From Gulosibacter sediminis (GTDB lineage: Bacteria; Actinomycetota; Actinomycetes; Actinomycetales; Microbacteriaceae): DNA of 64,000 bases. Within the stretch, counting starts at the first letter, position 1; every line of letters starts with the position of its first letter. Both the position numbers and the translations under genes were made by a program. Below, one piece after another: positions 17,459 to 25,083 of the stretch. The notes under the pieces are model-generated. The model did not search any database. It had not been told where the DNA came from and saw nothing but the letters and a program-made list of their open reading frames with translations. The stretch spans positions 2,108,001-2,172,000 of the forward strand of contig NZ_CP097160.1 in assembly GCF_023370115.1 (NCBI RefSeq), read 5' to 3'.

Positions 17459-18223
17459 ATGAACACCGCGTCGCTCTTCAGTCCCGTCCGGCCCCGACTG
17501 CCGGCGTCGCTGACGTCTGGCGACGAGCTCGCCGATACGATCACCGCGGCGATCTCGCTCGGCTCCATCGCCGTGGGCGACCGGCTGCCGGCCGAGATCG
17601 ACCTCGCGGCGGAGTTCGGTGTCGCGGTCGCGACCCTGCGCAAGAGCCTCGCGGTGTTGCGGTCGCAGCAGGTCGTCGAGACGCGGCGCGGGCGCGACGG
17701 CGGCACGTTCGTGATGCGCGTGCCGTTCCCGAGCGACGCGCAGGTGCGCGAGTACCTGCGCTCGCTCAGCATCATCGACCTGCGCGACTACAGCGACGAG
17801 CACACGGCGGTCGCCGGCGGCATCGCTCGCCTCGTGAGTCAGCGCGCGCTCGACCAAGACCTCGACGCGCTCGCCGAACAGGCGCAGCAGCAGGCCGAGA
17901 CCGACGACCTCACGGCACAGGTCAGCCTCGACAACCGCTTCTATGTGCAGCTCGGGGCCGAGTCGCAGTCGCAGCGCCTCATGCGCGCGCAAATGCGCCT
18001 CCAGAGCGAAGTGTCGACGCTGAAGTGGTCGCCGGCCGCCGCCGCGACGAGCTCCGAGGCGGCAAAGTATGCGCGCATCCAGGTCGCCGACGCCCTGCGC
18101 CAGCGCGACCCCGAACTCGCCGAAGCGACCATCGGCAACCTCATTCGACAAACCACGTACCGGATCATCGACGTCAAGCTCACGCTCGACCGCCCCGACT
18201 CCGAAGGGAACGCAGCTTCATGA
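17459..18223 (+). CDS. GntR-family (FadR/FCD-type) transcriptional regulator
   Basis: The 254-aa protein has an N-terminal winged helix (DELADTITAAISLGSIAVGD, RLPAEIDLAAEFGVAVATLR, then the wing VETRRGRDGGTFVM). A helical C-terminal ligand domain with LVSQRALDQDLDALA and DNRFYVQLG fits an FCD-type fold. It probably senses a pathway acid or amine and represses the divergent promoters. In mycobacterial piperidine clusters the P450 is controlled by a GntR regulator (PipR), a relevant precedent. It lies 12 bases after the flavodoxin gene and overlaps the next gene by ATGA. Confidence 0.88.
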   Translation: MNTASLFSPVRPRLPASLTSGDELADTITAAISLGSIAVGDRLPAEIDLAAEFGVAVATLRKSLAVLRSQQVVETRRGRDGGTFVMRVPFPSDAQVREYLRSLSIIDLRDYSDEHTAVAGGIARLVSQRALDQDLDALAEQAQQQAETDDLTAQVSLDNRFYVQLGAESQSQRLMRAQMRLQSEVSTLKWSPAAAATSSEAAKYARIQVADALRQRDPELAEATIGNLIRQTTYRIIDVKLTLDRPDSEGNAAS

Positions 18224-18921
18224 CGACCCCCGCCGCCGCCGTCACCGAAATCGCCGACTGGTTCGAGGGCTATTTCGTCGATATCGAGCGCCTCCGCGAT
18301 GAAATCACCGCCGAGCTCGCTTCGGTATTTACGGATGCGCGCCCCGTCGTGATCTCGCCGCCGGTGAGCGAGCGCATCCGCCAGATCTCGGTGGCGTTTC
18401 TCGAGCGGCACCCGCGCAGTGATGGCGCCGGCATCGTGTTCGAGCTCGCGCAGCTCGACCCGGCGAAGGCCCGGCTCGAGTGGTGGCTGCGCGACGGCGA
18501 GAAGTTTCAGCGCAACAACTTCATCCTCGACCCGAGCTCCGAGCGCTTTTACGACTTCGAGAAGCTCGACTGGTTTCGCGGCGGCTTTCACCACGAGTCG
18601 CGCACGATTGCCGGGCCGTACATCGACCACCTCGGCGTCGACTACTACATCAGCACGCTCACGGTGCCCGCGTTCGTCGGCGAACGCAAGGTGGGCATCG
18701 TCGGCTCGGATGTGCGCATGGACGATCTCGAGCGGGTGCTGATTCCGATGCTCGCGCCGCTCCCCCGCGGGGCCGCGGTGCTGAGCCGGCACAACCAGGT
18801 ACTCGTTGGGAACTCGGGCGAGTTCAGCACCGGGGTGCTCGTCGCGGCCGTGCCGCAGAGGTTTTCGTGCGTGAGCATCCCAACCCCTGGGCTCGGCCTA
18901 CGACTGCTGTATCGCGACTAG
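18220..18921 (+). CDS. Soluble Cache (PDC-like) sensor-domain protein
   Basis: The 233-aa protein has no signal peptide or membrane segment. Its central block RNNFILDPSSERFYDFEKLD, WFRGGFHHESRTIAGPYID, then VDYYISTLTVPAF and KVGIVGSDVRMDDLERVL reads like a Cache/PDC ligand-binding domain, normally found extracellularly on chemoreceptors and kinases. The ATG (18220) overlaps the regulator stop as ATGA, so the two are translationally coupled and probably act together. It may bind the same ligand and modulate the regulator, or be a small-molecule binding enzyme. Its stop overlaps the convergent permease stop by three bases. Fold call is from pattern, not from a search. Confidence 0.68.
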   Translation: MTTPAAAVTEIADWFEGYFVDIERLRDEITAELASVFTDARPVVISPPVSERIRQISVAFLERHPRSDGAGIVFELAQLDPAKARLEWWLRDGEKFQRNNFILDPSSERFYDFEKLDWFRGGFHHESRTIAGPYIDHLGVDYYISTLTVPAFVGERKVGIVGSDVRMDDLERVLIPMLAPLPRGAAVLSRHNQVLVGNSGEFSTGVLVAAVPQRFSCVSIPTPGLGLRLLYRD

Positions 18922-20504
18922 CCCCGCGCGTCGTCGCCCGGTCCACGCTCGGGATAGACGTGCGGCTTCTTGCCACTGAGCCGCATAGCGAGGTCTACGG
19001 CCTCCTCGGACTGCGCGATCGGCGTCGCGTAGCTGAGGTCGACGACCCCGGTGCCCGCGAGCTGCGCCGGGGCGTTGAGGTGCGGCTTCGCGATGAACAG
19101 GTAGAGCAGGCCGACGATGACCACGAGCGTGCCGACGATGAGCACCATCCAGGCCTGGAACCAGTTCACGTCGGGCACCGGCTGAATGAGCGTGTAGATC
19201 GCGAATGCCTGGTAGATCAGCGCGGCGATCGCGACGACCCAGCCCGCGTTGCCCATCGTGAACTGGCCCTTCGGCTTCCAGCCCTTCGCGCGCGCACGCA
19301 GCGATGCAATGACGACGCTCGCGAAGGCGAGGTAGATGCCAAAGGCCGCGAACGAGATGATCGCGATGAGCGCGTCGGCGCTGAGCAGCGAGATGACGAG
19401 CACGATCGCTGGCAGCAGCGCTGCGCCGAGGAGCGCGTATGGCGGCACCGCGCGCTTGCGGTTGAACTTCGCGAGCGCCTTCGACAGCGGCAGCTGCTTG
19501 TCGCGACCCATCGAGTACATGAGGCGCGAGGCTGCGGCCTGCAGCGAGATCGTGCACGAGAGGAATGAGACAAGCACGATGATCATGACGAGCCGGAAGC
19601 CGACCGGGCCGAAGGTCGCGAGGAAGATCTCGCTCACCGGGTCGGTCGCCGTGCCGTCCATCACCGCGGTGAAGTCGGGCACTGCGAGGATCAGGCCGAG
19701 CGCGATGAACATCGAGGCCACGCCGCCGACGTAGATCGTCATGCGCATGGCGCGCGGGATCACGCGGCCCGGATTCTTCACCTCTTCGGCGACGTCACCG
19801 TTCGCCTCGAAGCCGTAATAGAGGTAGATACCGAAGATCGCCGAGCCGATGAAGGCCGCGAGGAACGGCGTCGCCTCCTGCATCTCGGGGGTGCGGAAGT
19901 CGGTGAATAGCGCGCTGAGATCGTGGTGGCGCGAGGCGATGAGCAGCCAGGCGCCGATGAACACCGTCGCGATGATCTCAACCACGAAGCCGATGAACGC
20001 GACGTTCGCGAGGAACTTCGTGCCACCAAAGTTCACGAGGGTCGCGAGCACGAGTAGCAAGAGCGCGAGCAGCACGTTGGCGGTCGCGTTCATCTCGATA
20101 CCGAAGAGGGCGCCGAGGAACGGGCCGGCACCGTAGGCGACGGATGCGATGGTCGCGTTGATCGCGATCATGTAGATCCAGCCCGAGATCCAGCCCCACT
20201 TGGGGCCCCAGAGGCGGCGGTTCCAGGGGTAAATGCCGCCGGCGACCGGGTACTGCGAGACAACCTCGCCGAACACGCACGCGACGAGCAGCTGTCCGAG
20301 GCCCGCGATGACGAGCATCCAGAACGCTGGCGGGCCGGCGATCGCGATCGACGCGGCGAAGGTGGTGTAGACGCCGACGACCGGCGAGAGATAGGTAAAG
20401 CCGAGGGCAAGGTTGCCCCAGAACCCCATATCGCGCTTGAACTCGCTCTCGATGTGAAGTTCGCCCTCGGCGGTGGGCGGTTGATTGTGCGTTGAAGTCT
20501 CCAT
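18918..20504 (-). CDS. APC-superfamily amino acid/amine permease (second)
   Basis: The 528-aa protein has about twelve membrane segments, with GNLALGFTYLSPVVGVYTTF, CVFGEVVSQYPVAGGIYPW, ANGDVAEEVKNPGRVIPRAM and SRLMYSMGRDKQLP. These resemble the amino acid-choline transporter branch of the APC superfamily. A hydrophilic N-terminus of about 25 residues precedes the first helix, and a 60-residue tail follows the last. Substrate is not determined; an amine or betaine would fit the neighbouring catabolic genes. It is convergent with the Cache gene and divergent from the CoA-transferase, separated by a 407-base regulatory gap. Confidence 0.87.
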   Translation of the reverse strand: METSTHNQPPTAEGELHIESEFKRDMGFWGNLALGFTYLSPVVGVYTTFAASIAIAGPPAFWMLVIAGLGQLLVACVFGEVVSQYPVAGGIYPWNRRLWGPKWGWISGWIYMIAINATIASVAYGAGPFLGALFGIEMNATANVLLALLLLVLATLVNFGGTKFLANVAFIGFVVEIIATVFIGAWLLIASRHHDLSALFTDFRTPEMQEATPFLAAFIGSAIFGIYLYYGFEANGDVAEEVKNPGRVIPRAMRMTIYVGGVASMFIALGLILAVPDFTAVMDGTATDPVSEIFLATFGPVGFRLVMIIVLVSFLSCTISLQAAASRLMYSMGRDKQLPLSKALAKFNRKRAVPPYALLGAALLPAIVLVISLLSADALIAIISFAAFGIYLAFASVVIASLRARAKGWKPKGQFTMGNAGWVVAIAALIYQAFAIYTLIQPVPDVNWFQAWMVLIVGTLVVIVGLLYLFIAKPHLNAPAQLAGTGVVDLSYATPIAQSEEAVDLAMRLSGKKPHVYPERGPGDDARG

Positions 20505-20911
20505 GGAGGGCTCCGACCTCTCTGAGCAGGTGATTCAGTTCACTTTTAGAGGTTTAAGCCGTCGTGGCTGCCTCGTCCGTGCCGAATCAGATCTTGGGAC
20601 TAACCCCGGTCGACTACGGTGTCGCCCGGATGCCGGCAATACTAGCAATCCTGCAGGTTTAGACAAGGGGGAAGGGGAGAGCAGTTTTCACCTCCTGGGG
20701 CGATCTTCCTTGACAGACGTCGTTGGAAGCTCCGAAATTCGCCGTTAATTTGCCAGATATTGCGCGTATTGCAAACATACATCTTCGAATCGCATCCGAC
20801 CACTGCAGATTAAACGAATGAGTTTCAGTTGAGGATTGGAACTGACCCGGTCTGACTGCCTACGATGACAACGGGGATCGCGCGCAACGATGCGCGGCCC
20901 CGGGGAGCAAC
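20505..20911. other. Non-coding gap between divergent permease and CoA-transferase genes
   Basis: No gene seen in these 407 bases. The stretch 20730-20830 is notably AT-rich for this genome. A TTGACA hexamer lies at 20710-20715 but no good -10 follows at the expected distance. A 5-base inverted repeat (cttcc/ggaag) flanks it. Probably holds both promoters. Confidence 0.5.
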
Positions 20912-22108
20912 ATGACGACACCACAACAGCCGGCCGGACCCCTCGCGGGCTTGCGCGTGCTTGATCTTTCGCGGATTCTCGCCGGCCCGATGGCCGCAAT
21001 GACGCTCGCCGACCTCGGCGCCGAGGTGGTCAAGGTCGAGCGCGCGGGCGCGGGCGATGACACCCGCACCTGGGGCCCTCCCTACGCCGAGGACGGCACG
21101 GCCACCTACTTCCAGACGGCGAATCGCAATAAACAATCGGTTGCGCTGGATTTCACAAACGCAGACGATCTGCGCGTCGTGCGCGGGCTCATCCGCGACG
21201 CCGACATCGCCGTCGACAACTTCCTGCCGGGCGCACTCGACCGCCTCGGCATCGGCCACGAGACGATGCGCGAACTCAACCCCCGCATTGTCACCGCCAC
21301 GATCTCGGGCTTCGGCTCGACCGGCGGCGCGAGCCGCCCCGGCTACGACTTCGTCGTGCAGGCACTCAGCGGCCTCATGCACGTCACCGGCGAGCGCGAC
21401 GGCGCGGCCATGAAGGTCGGCGTCGCGCTCGTCGACATCCTCGCCGCGAAGGATCTCACCATCGGCGTGCTCGCGGCGCTCCGTCACCGCGACGCGACCG
21501 GCACGGGCATGCACGTCGAGGTCAATCTGCTCTCGAGCATCCAGCAGGCCCTCGCGAACCAGTCGCAGGCCGTCGTCGGCGCCGGCGCCTCGCCCACCCG
21601 CCTGGGGAACATGCACCCGTCGATCTGCCCCTACGAGTCGCTGCCGTGCGCCGAGGGCGAGCTCGCCGTCGCGGTCGGCAACGACAAGCAGTTCCGCGTG
21701 TTCGTGCGCGAGCTCGGCGTGCCGCAGCTCGCCGACGACGAGCGCTTCGCGACGAACCCGCTGCGGGTCGAGCATCGCGAAGAGCTCCGCCCACTGCTCA
21801 GCGAGGCCCTCGCCGCGAAGCCGGCGGCCGAGTGGCAAGACCAGCTCGTGCCCGCGGGCCTCGCCGTCGGTAAGGTGAACACGATCGCCGAGGGCATCGC
21901 CCTCGCGCAGGAGCTCGGCATCGACCCCGTCGTGCCGCTCGAGCGCGACGGCGTTGCGTCGAGCGGCCTGCGCCACCCCATCCGCTACACCCCCGAGTTC
22001 CCCCTGCCCCTCGTCGGCCCGCCAGCCCTCGACGCCGACGGCGACGAGATCCGCGCGCGCTACCGAGACACCGACGCCCCGAACACCGAAAGGCCCAGCA
22101 ATGTCTGA
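20912..22108 (+). CDS. Family III (CaiB/BaiF) CoA-transferase
   Basis: The 398-aa protein has the family start LAGLRVLDLSRILAGPMAA, then LGAEVVKVERAGAGDDTRTW, the NLP-like VDNFLPGALDRLGIG, YDFVVQALSGLMHVTG, and the probable nucleophile Asp175 in GVALVDILA. Family III enzymes exchange CoA between acyl-CoA and a free acid. The gene overlaps that of a glutaryl-CoA-dehydrogenase-like enzyme, so glutarate (as for mammalian SUGCT) is the most plausible acceptor. The annotated ATG has a GGGGAGC site 7 bases upstream. Confidence 0.9.
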   Translation: MTTPQQPAGPLAGLRVLDLSRILAGPMAAMTLADLGAEVVKVERAGAGDDTRTWGPPYAEDGTATYFQTANRNKQSVALDFTNADDLRVVRGLIRDADIAVDNFLPGALDRLGIGHETMRELNPRIVTATISGFGSTGGASRPGYDFVVQALSGLMHVTGERDGAAMKVGVALVDILAAKDLTIGVLAALRHRDATGTGMHVEVNLLSSIQQALANQSQAVVGAGASPTRLGNMHPSICPYESLPCAEGELAVAVGNDKQFRVFVRELGVPQLADDERFATNPLRVEHREELRPLLSEALAAKPAAEWQDQLVPAGLAVGKVNTIAEGIALAQELGIDPVVPLERDGVASSGLRHPIRYTPEFPLPLVGPPALDADGDEIRARYRDTDAPNTERPSNV

Positions 22109-23264
22109 ACTGACCGACCTGCTCAATCTCGAAGCCGAGTTCACCGAAGAGGAGCTCGCGCTGCGCGACCGCGTGCGCGAATTCGTCGACCGTCGCATCC
22201 GCCCGAACATCGAGCAGTGGTACGAGGACGCCGTGTTCCCGACCGAGATCATCCCCGAGATGGCCGAGCTCGGCCTGCTCGGCATGCACATTCAGGGCTA
22301 CGGCTGCGCCGGCCGCAGCGCGACCGAATACGGCATCGCGATGCAGGAGCTCGAGGCGGGCGACTCGGGCCTGCGCACCTTCGTGTCGGTGCAGGGCTCG
22401 CTCGCGATGAGCGCGATCGCGAAGCACGGCTCTGAGGAGCAGAAGCAGCACTGGCTGCCCGAGATGGCCGCCGGCCGCGTCGTCGGCTGCTTCGGCCTCA
22501 CCGAGCCCGAGGCCGGCAGCGACCCGGCCGGGATGCAGACGACCGCCGTGCGAGATGGCGACGGCTGGGTGCTCAACGGCTCGAAGCGCTGGATCGGCCT
22601 CGGCACGATCGCGCAGATCGCCATTGTGTGGGCGAAGACCGACGAGGGCGTGCGCGGCTTCATCGTTCCGACCGACGCCGAGGGCTTCTCCGCGAAGGCG
22701 CTCGAGCCGAAACTGTCGATGCGCGCGTCGATCCAGACCGAGCTCACCTTCGACAACATCCGCCTCACCGAGGCCGACCGCCTGCCGGGCGCGACGAGCC
22801 TGCGCGCACCGTTCGAGTGCCTCAATGAGGCCCGCTACGGCATCGTGTGGGGCGCGATGGGCGCCGCCCGCGACGCCTTCGAGAAGGCCGCGAGCTACGC
22901 CGGCGAGCGCCACCAGTTCAACCGGCCGCTCTCGTCGTTCCAGCTCACCCAGAAGAAGCTCACCGACATGGCACTCGAGATCGTCAAGGGCCAGCTGCTT
23001 TCACTGCGCATCGGCCGCCTCAAGGACGCCGGCAAGCTCGAGCGCCACATGATCTCGGTCGGCAAGCTCAACAACTGCCGCGCCGCGATCGACATCTGCC
23101 GCGAGGCGCGCACGATCCTGGGCGGCAACGGCATCCTGCTCGAGAACTCCGTGCTGCGCCACGCGAACAACCTCGAGTCAGTGCGCACCTACGAAGGCAC
23201 CGACGAGGTCCACACCCTCATCATCGGCCAGCACCTCACGGGCCAAAACGCCTTCGCCAACTAA
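22101..23264 (+). CDS. Acyl-CoA dehydrogenase, glutaryl-CoA dehydrogenase-like
   Basis: The 387-aa flavoprotein has the ACAD landmarks: GCFGLTEPEAGSDPAGMQTT (FAD/substrate), the helix QFNRPLSSFQLTQKKL, RTILGGNGI, and the catalytic base Glu365 in RTYEGTDEVHTLIIGQHLTG. That position and the EGT...HTLI...LTG pattern match glutaryl-CoA dehydrogenases, which oxidise and decarboxylate glutaryl-CoA to crotonyl-CoA. The start ATG 22101 overlaps the CoA-transferase by 8 bases; longer in-frame starts lie inside that gene. The stop overlaps the convergent decarboxylase stop by four bases. Specific substrate remains an inference. Confidence 0.9.
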   Translation: MSELTDLLNLEAEFTEEELALRDRVREFVDRRIRPNIEQWYEDAVFPTEIIPEMAELGLLGMHIQGYGCAGRSATEYGIAMQELEAGDSGLRTFVSVQGSLAMSAIAKHGSEEQKQHWLPEMAAGRVVGCFGLTEPEAGSDPAGMQTTAVRDGDGWVLNGSKRWIGLGTIAQIAIVWAKTDEGVRGFIVPTDAEGFSAKALEPKLSMRASIQTELTFDNIRLTEADRLPGATSLRAPFECLNEARYGIVWGAMGAARDAFEKAASYAGERHQFNRPLSSFQLTQKKLTDMALEIVKGQLLSLRIGRLKDAGKLERHMISVGKLNNCRAAIDICREARTILGGNGILLENSVLRHANNLESVRTYEGTDEVHTLIIGQHLTGQNAFAN

Positions 23265-24463
23265 CGCGCCAGAATCCGGGCAGGGAGCCAGGTGTTGCCT
23301 CGGAGGTAGTCAGCGACGGATGCTCGCTCGCGGACCTGCGTGTAGGCGCCAGTAGCGTCGCGCACGTAGACCGCGGGCGGCAGCTCGATGAAGGTCGACT
23401 GGTACGACATCGTGTAGGCGCCGACGTTGCGGAAGACGAGCCGGTCGCCGACTCGCAGTCCGGGCGCACCCTCGAGCGTGAGGAGGCGGTCGTCCTCCAT
23501 GCAGGTGAAGCCGCTGACGATCTGCGAGGGGACGGTCGCCGTCGACGTCGTGGTGAGGTCGACGGCGAAGGGCCGGCTCCGGCGAAACAGCGGGTCGAGG
23601 TCGGTGCGGCTCGTGTCGGTCACGACGAAGCGGCTGTCGCCCACCCACTTCACATCGACGACGCTCGCGTGAAACTCGATCGGCACCGCCGTGAGCGAGC
23701 CGCCCGGTTCGACGATCAGCCGCGTGCGCGCAGGGTCAACGGCGCCCGCGAGGCACTCGAGAATGGCGCCGACGTAGTCATCGAAGGTCGGGCGGCCGTC
23801 GACGCTGCCGAAGAAGCCACCGCCGATGTCGACCCAGTCGAGCTCGAGCCCGCGCTCGGCGATGAGCTCGGCGGCGAGGGTGGCGGATGCACGGTACACG
23901 TCAACCGCCTGACTGCGCGAGTTGCGGTGCATGTGCAACCCCGCGAGGCGCACTCCCCCGGCGCGCAGCCGCGCGATCGCCTCATCGAGCTCGCCGTTGT
24001 CGACGTTGAAGCCGAAGCGGCTGCCCGCCGCGCCCGTCGTGCTCTCGCCCGGCACGCGGGCCTCGAGGTCCCAGTTCACCCGCAGGCCAACGGCGAGCTG
24101 TGCATCCGGCAGCTCTCGGCCGAGCTCGGCGGCCCACTCGACCTCGCGCTTCGCGTCGAGGTTCACGATCGACCCCGCCGCGAGCGCCGCGCGCAGCCGC
24201 TCGCGGCCCTTCACCGGGCCGTTGTAGACGATGCGCTCGGCCGGGTAGCCGAGGGCGAGCGCGAGCTCGTACTCGTGGTCGGAGACCACCTCGGCCCAGA
24301 AGCCGCGTTCGCGCAGGTACGAGATCAGCCACGGCAGCGCGTTCGTCTTGAACGAGTACGACAGGATCGAGTTCGGCCAATGCCGCTCGAGCGCCGACTC
24401 GAACCGCTCGGCGAACAGCGCGAGCAGCGGCTCGTCGACCACGAAGGCGGGCGTCGGGATCAT
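23261..24463 (-). CDS. PLP-dependent amino-acid decarboxylase, fold type III (ODC/DapDC-like)
   Basis: The 400-aa protein has the alanine-racemase-like barrel motifs: PLP lysine in SILSYSFKTNAL, the His of GLHMHRNSRSQ, the phosphate loop DIGGGFFG, EPGGSLTAVP, and the second-subunit catalytic Cys in SGFTCMEDDRLL. Members decarboxylate diaminopimelate, ornithine, lysine, arginine or carboxynorspermidine, or modified derivatives. It is the last gene of the FemAB/ATP-grasp/sugar-transferase operon, its ATG overlapping the previous stop as ATGA. That context argues for a biosynthetic substrate, perhaps a carrier-linked amino acid, rather than polyamine housekeeping. Confidence 0.88.
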   Translation of the reverse strand: MIPTPAFVVDEPLLALFAERFESALERHWPNSILSYSFKTNALPWLISYLRERGFWAEVVSDHEYELALALGYPAERIVYNGPVKGRERLRAALAAGSIVNLDAKREVEWAAELGRELPDAQLAVGLRVNWDLEARVPGESTTGAAGSRFGFNVDNGELDEAIARLRAGGVRLAGLHMHRNSRSQAVDVYRASATLAAELIAERGLELDWVDIGGGFFGSVDGRPTFDDYVGAILECLAGAVDPARTRLIVEPGGSLTAVPIEFHASVVDVKWVGDSRFVVTDTSRTDLDPLFRRSRPFAVDLTTTSTATVPSQIVSGFTCMEDDRLLTLEGAPGLRVGDRLVFRNVGAYTMSYQSTFIELPPAVYVRDATGAYTQVRERASVADYLRGNTWLPARILAR

Positions 24464-25083
24464 GCCGTGGGCTCCTCGCGAAACGCTTCGCGGGTCGCGT
24501 GGCCCTCGGCCGAGATGCCGTCGCGCTTCAGCACGGTCGCGATGGTGCGCCCGAGGATGCGCAGGTCGAGGCCCGCGCTGCGGTGGTCGACGTACTCGAC
24601 GTCGAGTTCGAAGATCTCGTCCCACTCGAGCGAGTTGCGGCCGCTCACCTGCGCGAGCCCGGTGATGCCGGGGCGCACCTCGTGGCGGCGCGCCTGCCGG
24701 GGCGTGTAGCCGTCGAGGTAGTGCACGAGCAACGGCCGGGGCCCGACGACGCTCATGTCGCCGCGCAGCACGTTCCAGAGCGACGGCAGCTCGTCGAGGC
24801 TCGACGAGCGCAGCGCGCTGCCGAATGGCGTGAGGCGATCCTCGTCCTCGAGCAGGCGACCCTGCGCATCCCGGTCGTCGAGCATGCTGCGGAACTTCAG
24901 CAGCGTGAAGGTGCGCCCGTCCCGGCCGGCCCGCGCCTGCCGAAACAGCACCGGCGCGCCGAGCTTCGTGCGCACCGCGAGCGCGGTGCCCGCGATCACC
25001 GGCGCGAGCAAGATGAGCCCGGCAGTCGCCGCGACGATGTCGAGCCCGCGCTTCACGACGTCATACACTCGCGGCTGCGCCAT
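24460..25083 (-). CDS. PglC-type sugar-phosphate transferase (initiating glycosyltransferase)
   Basis: The 207-aa protein is the minimal catalytic core of the bacterial sugar transferase family. It has a reentrant hydrophobic helix (VKRGLDIVAATAGLILLAPV), then FRQARAGRDGRTFTLLKFRSM, the catalytic DE of SSSLDELPSLWNVLRGDMS, VVGPRPLLVHYL and RPGITGLAQVSGRNSL. It transfers a sugar-1-phosphate from a UDP-sugar to undecaprenyl phosphate, the first step of a glycan or glycoconjugate. The ATG 25083 (MAQPRVYDVVKRG) has an AGGAGG site and lies inside the 3' end of the ATP-grasp gene (23-base overlap). No other glycosyltransferase is adjacent, which is unusual. Confidence 0.92.
   Translation of the reverse strand: MAQPRVYDVVKRGLDIVAATAGLILLAPVIAGTALAVRTKLGAPVLFRQARAGRDGRTFTLLKFRSMLDDRDAQGRLLEDEDRLTPFGSALRSSSLDELPSLWNVLRGDMSVVGPRPLLVHYLDGYTPRQARRHEVRPGITGLAQVSGRNSLEWDEIFELDVEYVDHRSAGLDLRILGRTIATVLKRDGISAEGHATREAFREEPTA

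Noticed and set aside
20710-20715. TTGACA hexamer in the permease/CoA-transferase gap
   Set aside because: No acceptable -10 at 16-19 bases; not called as promoter.
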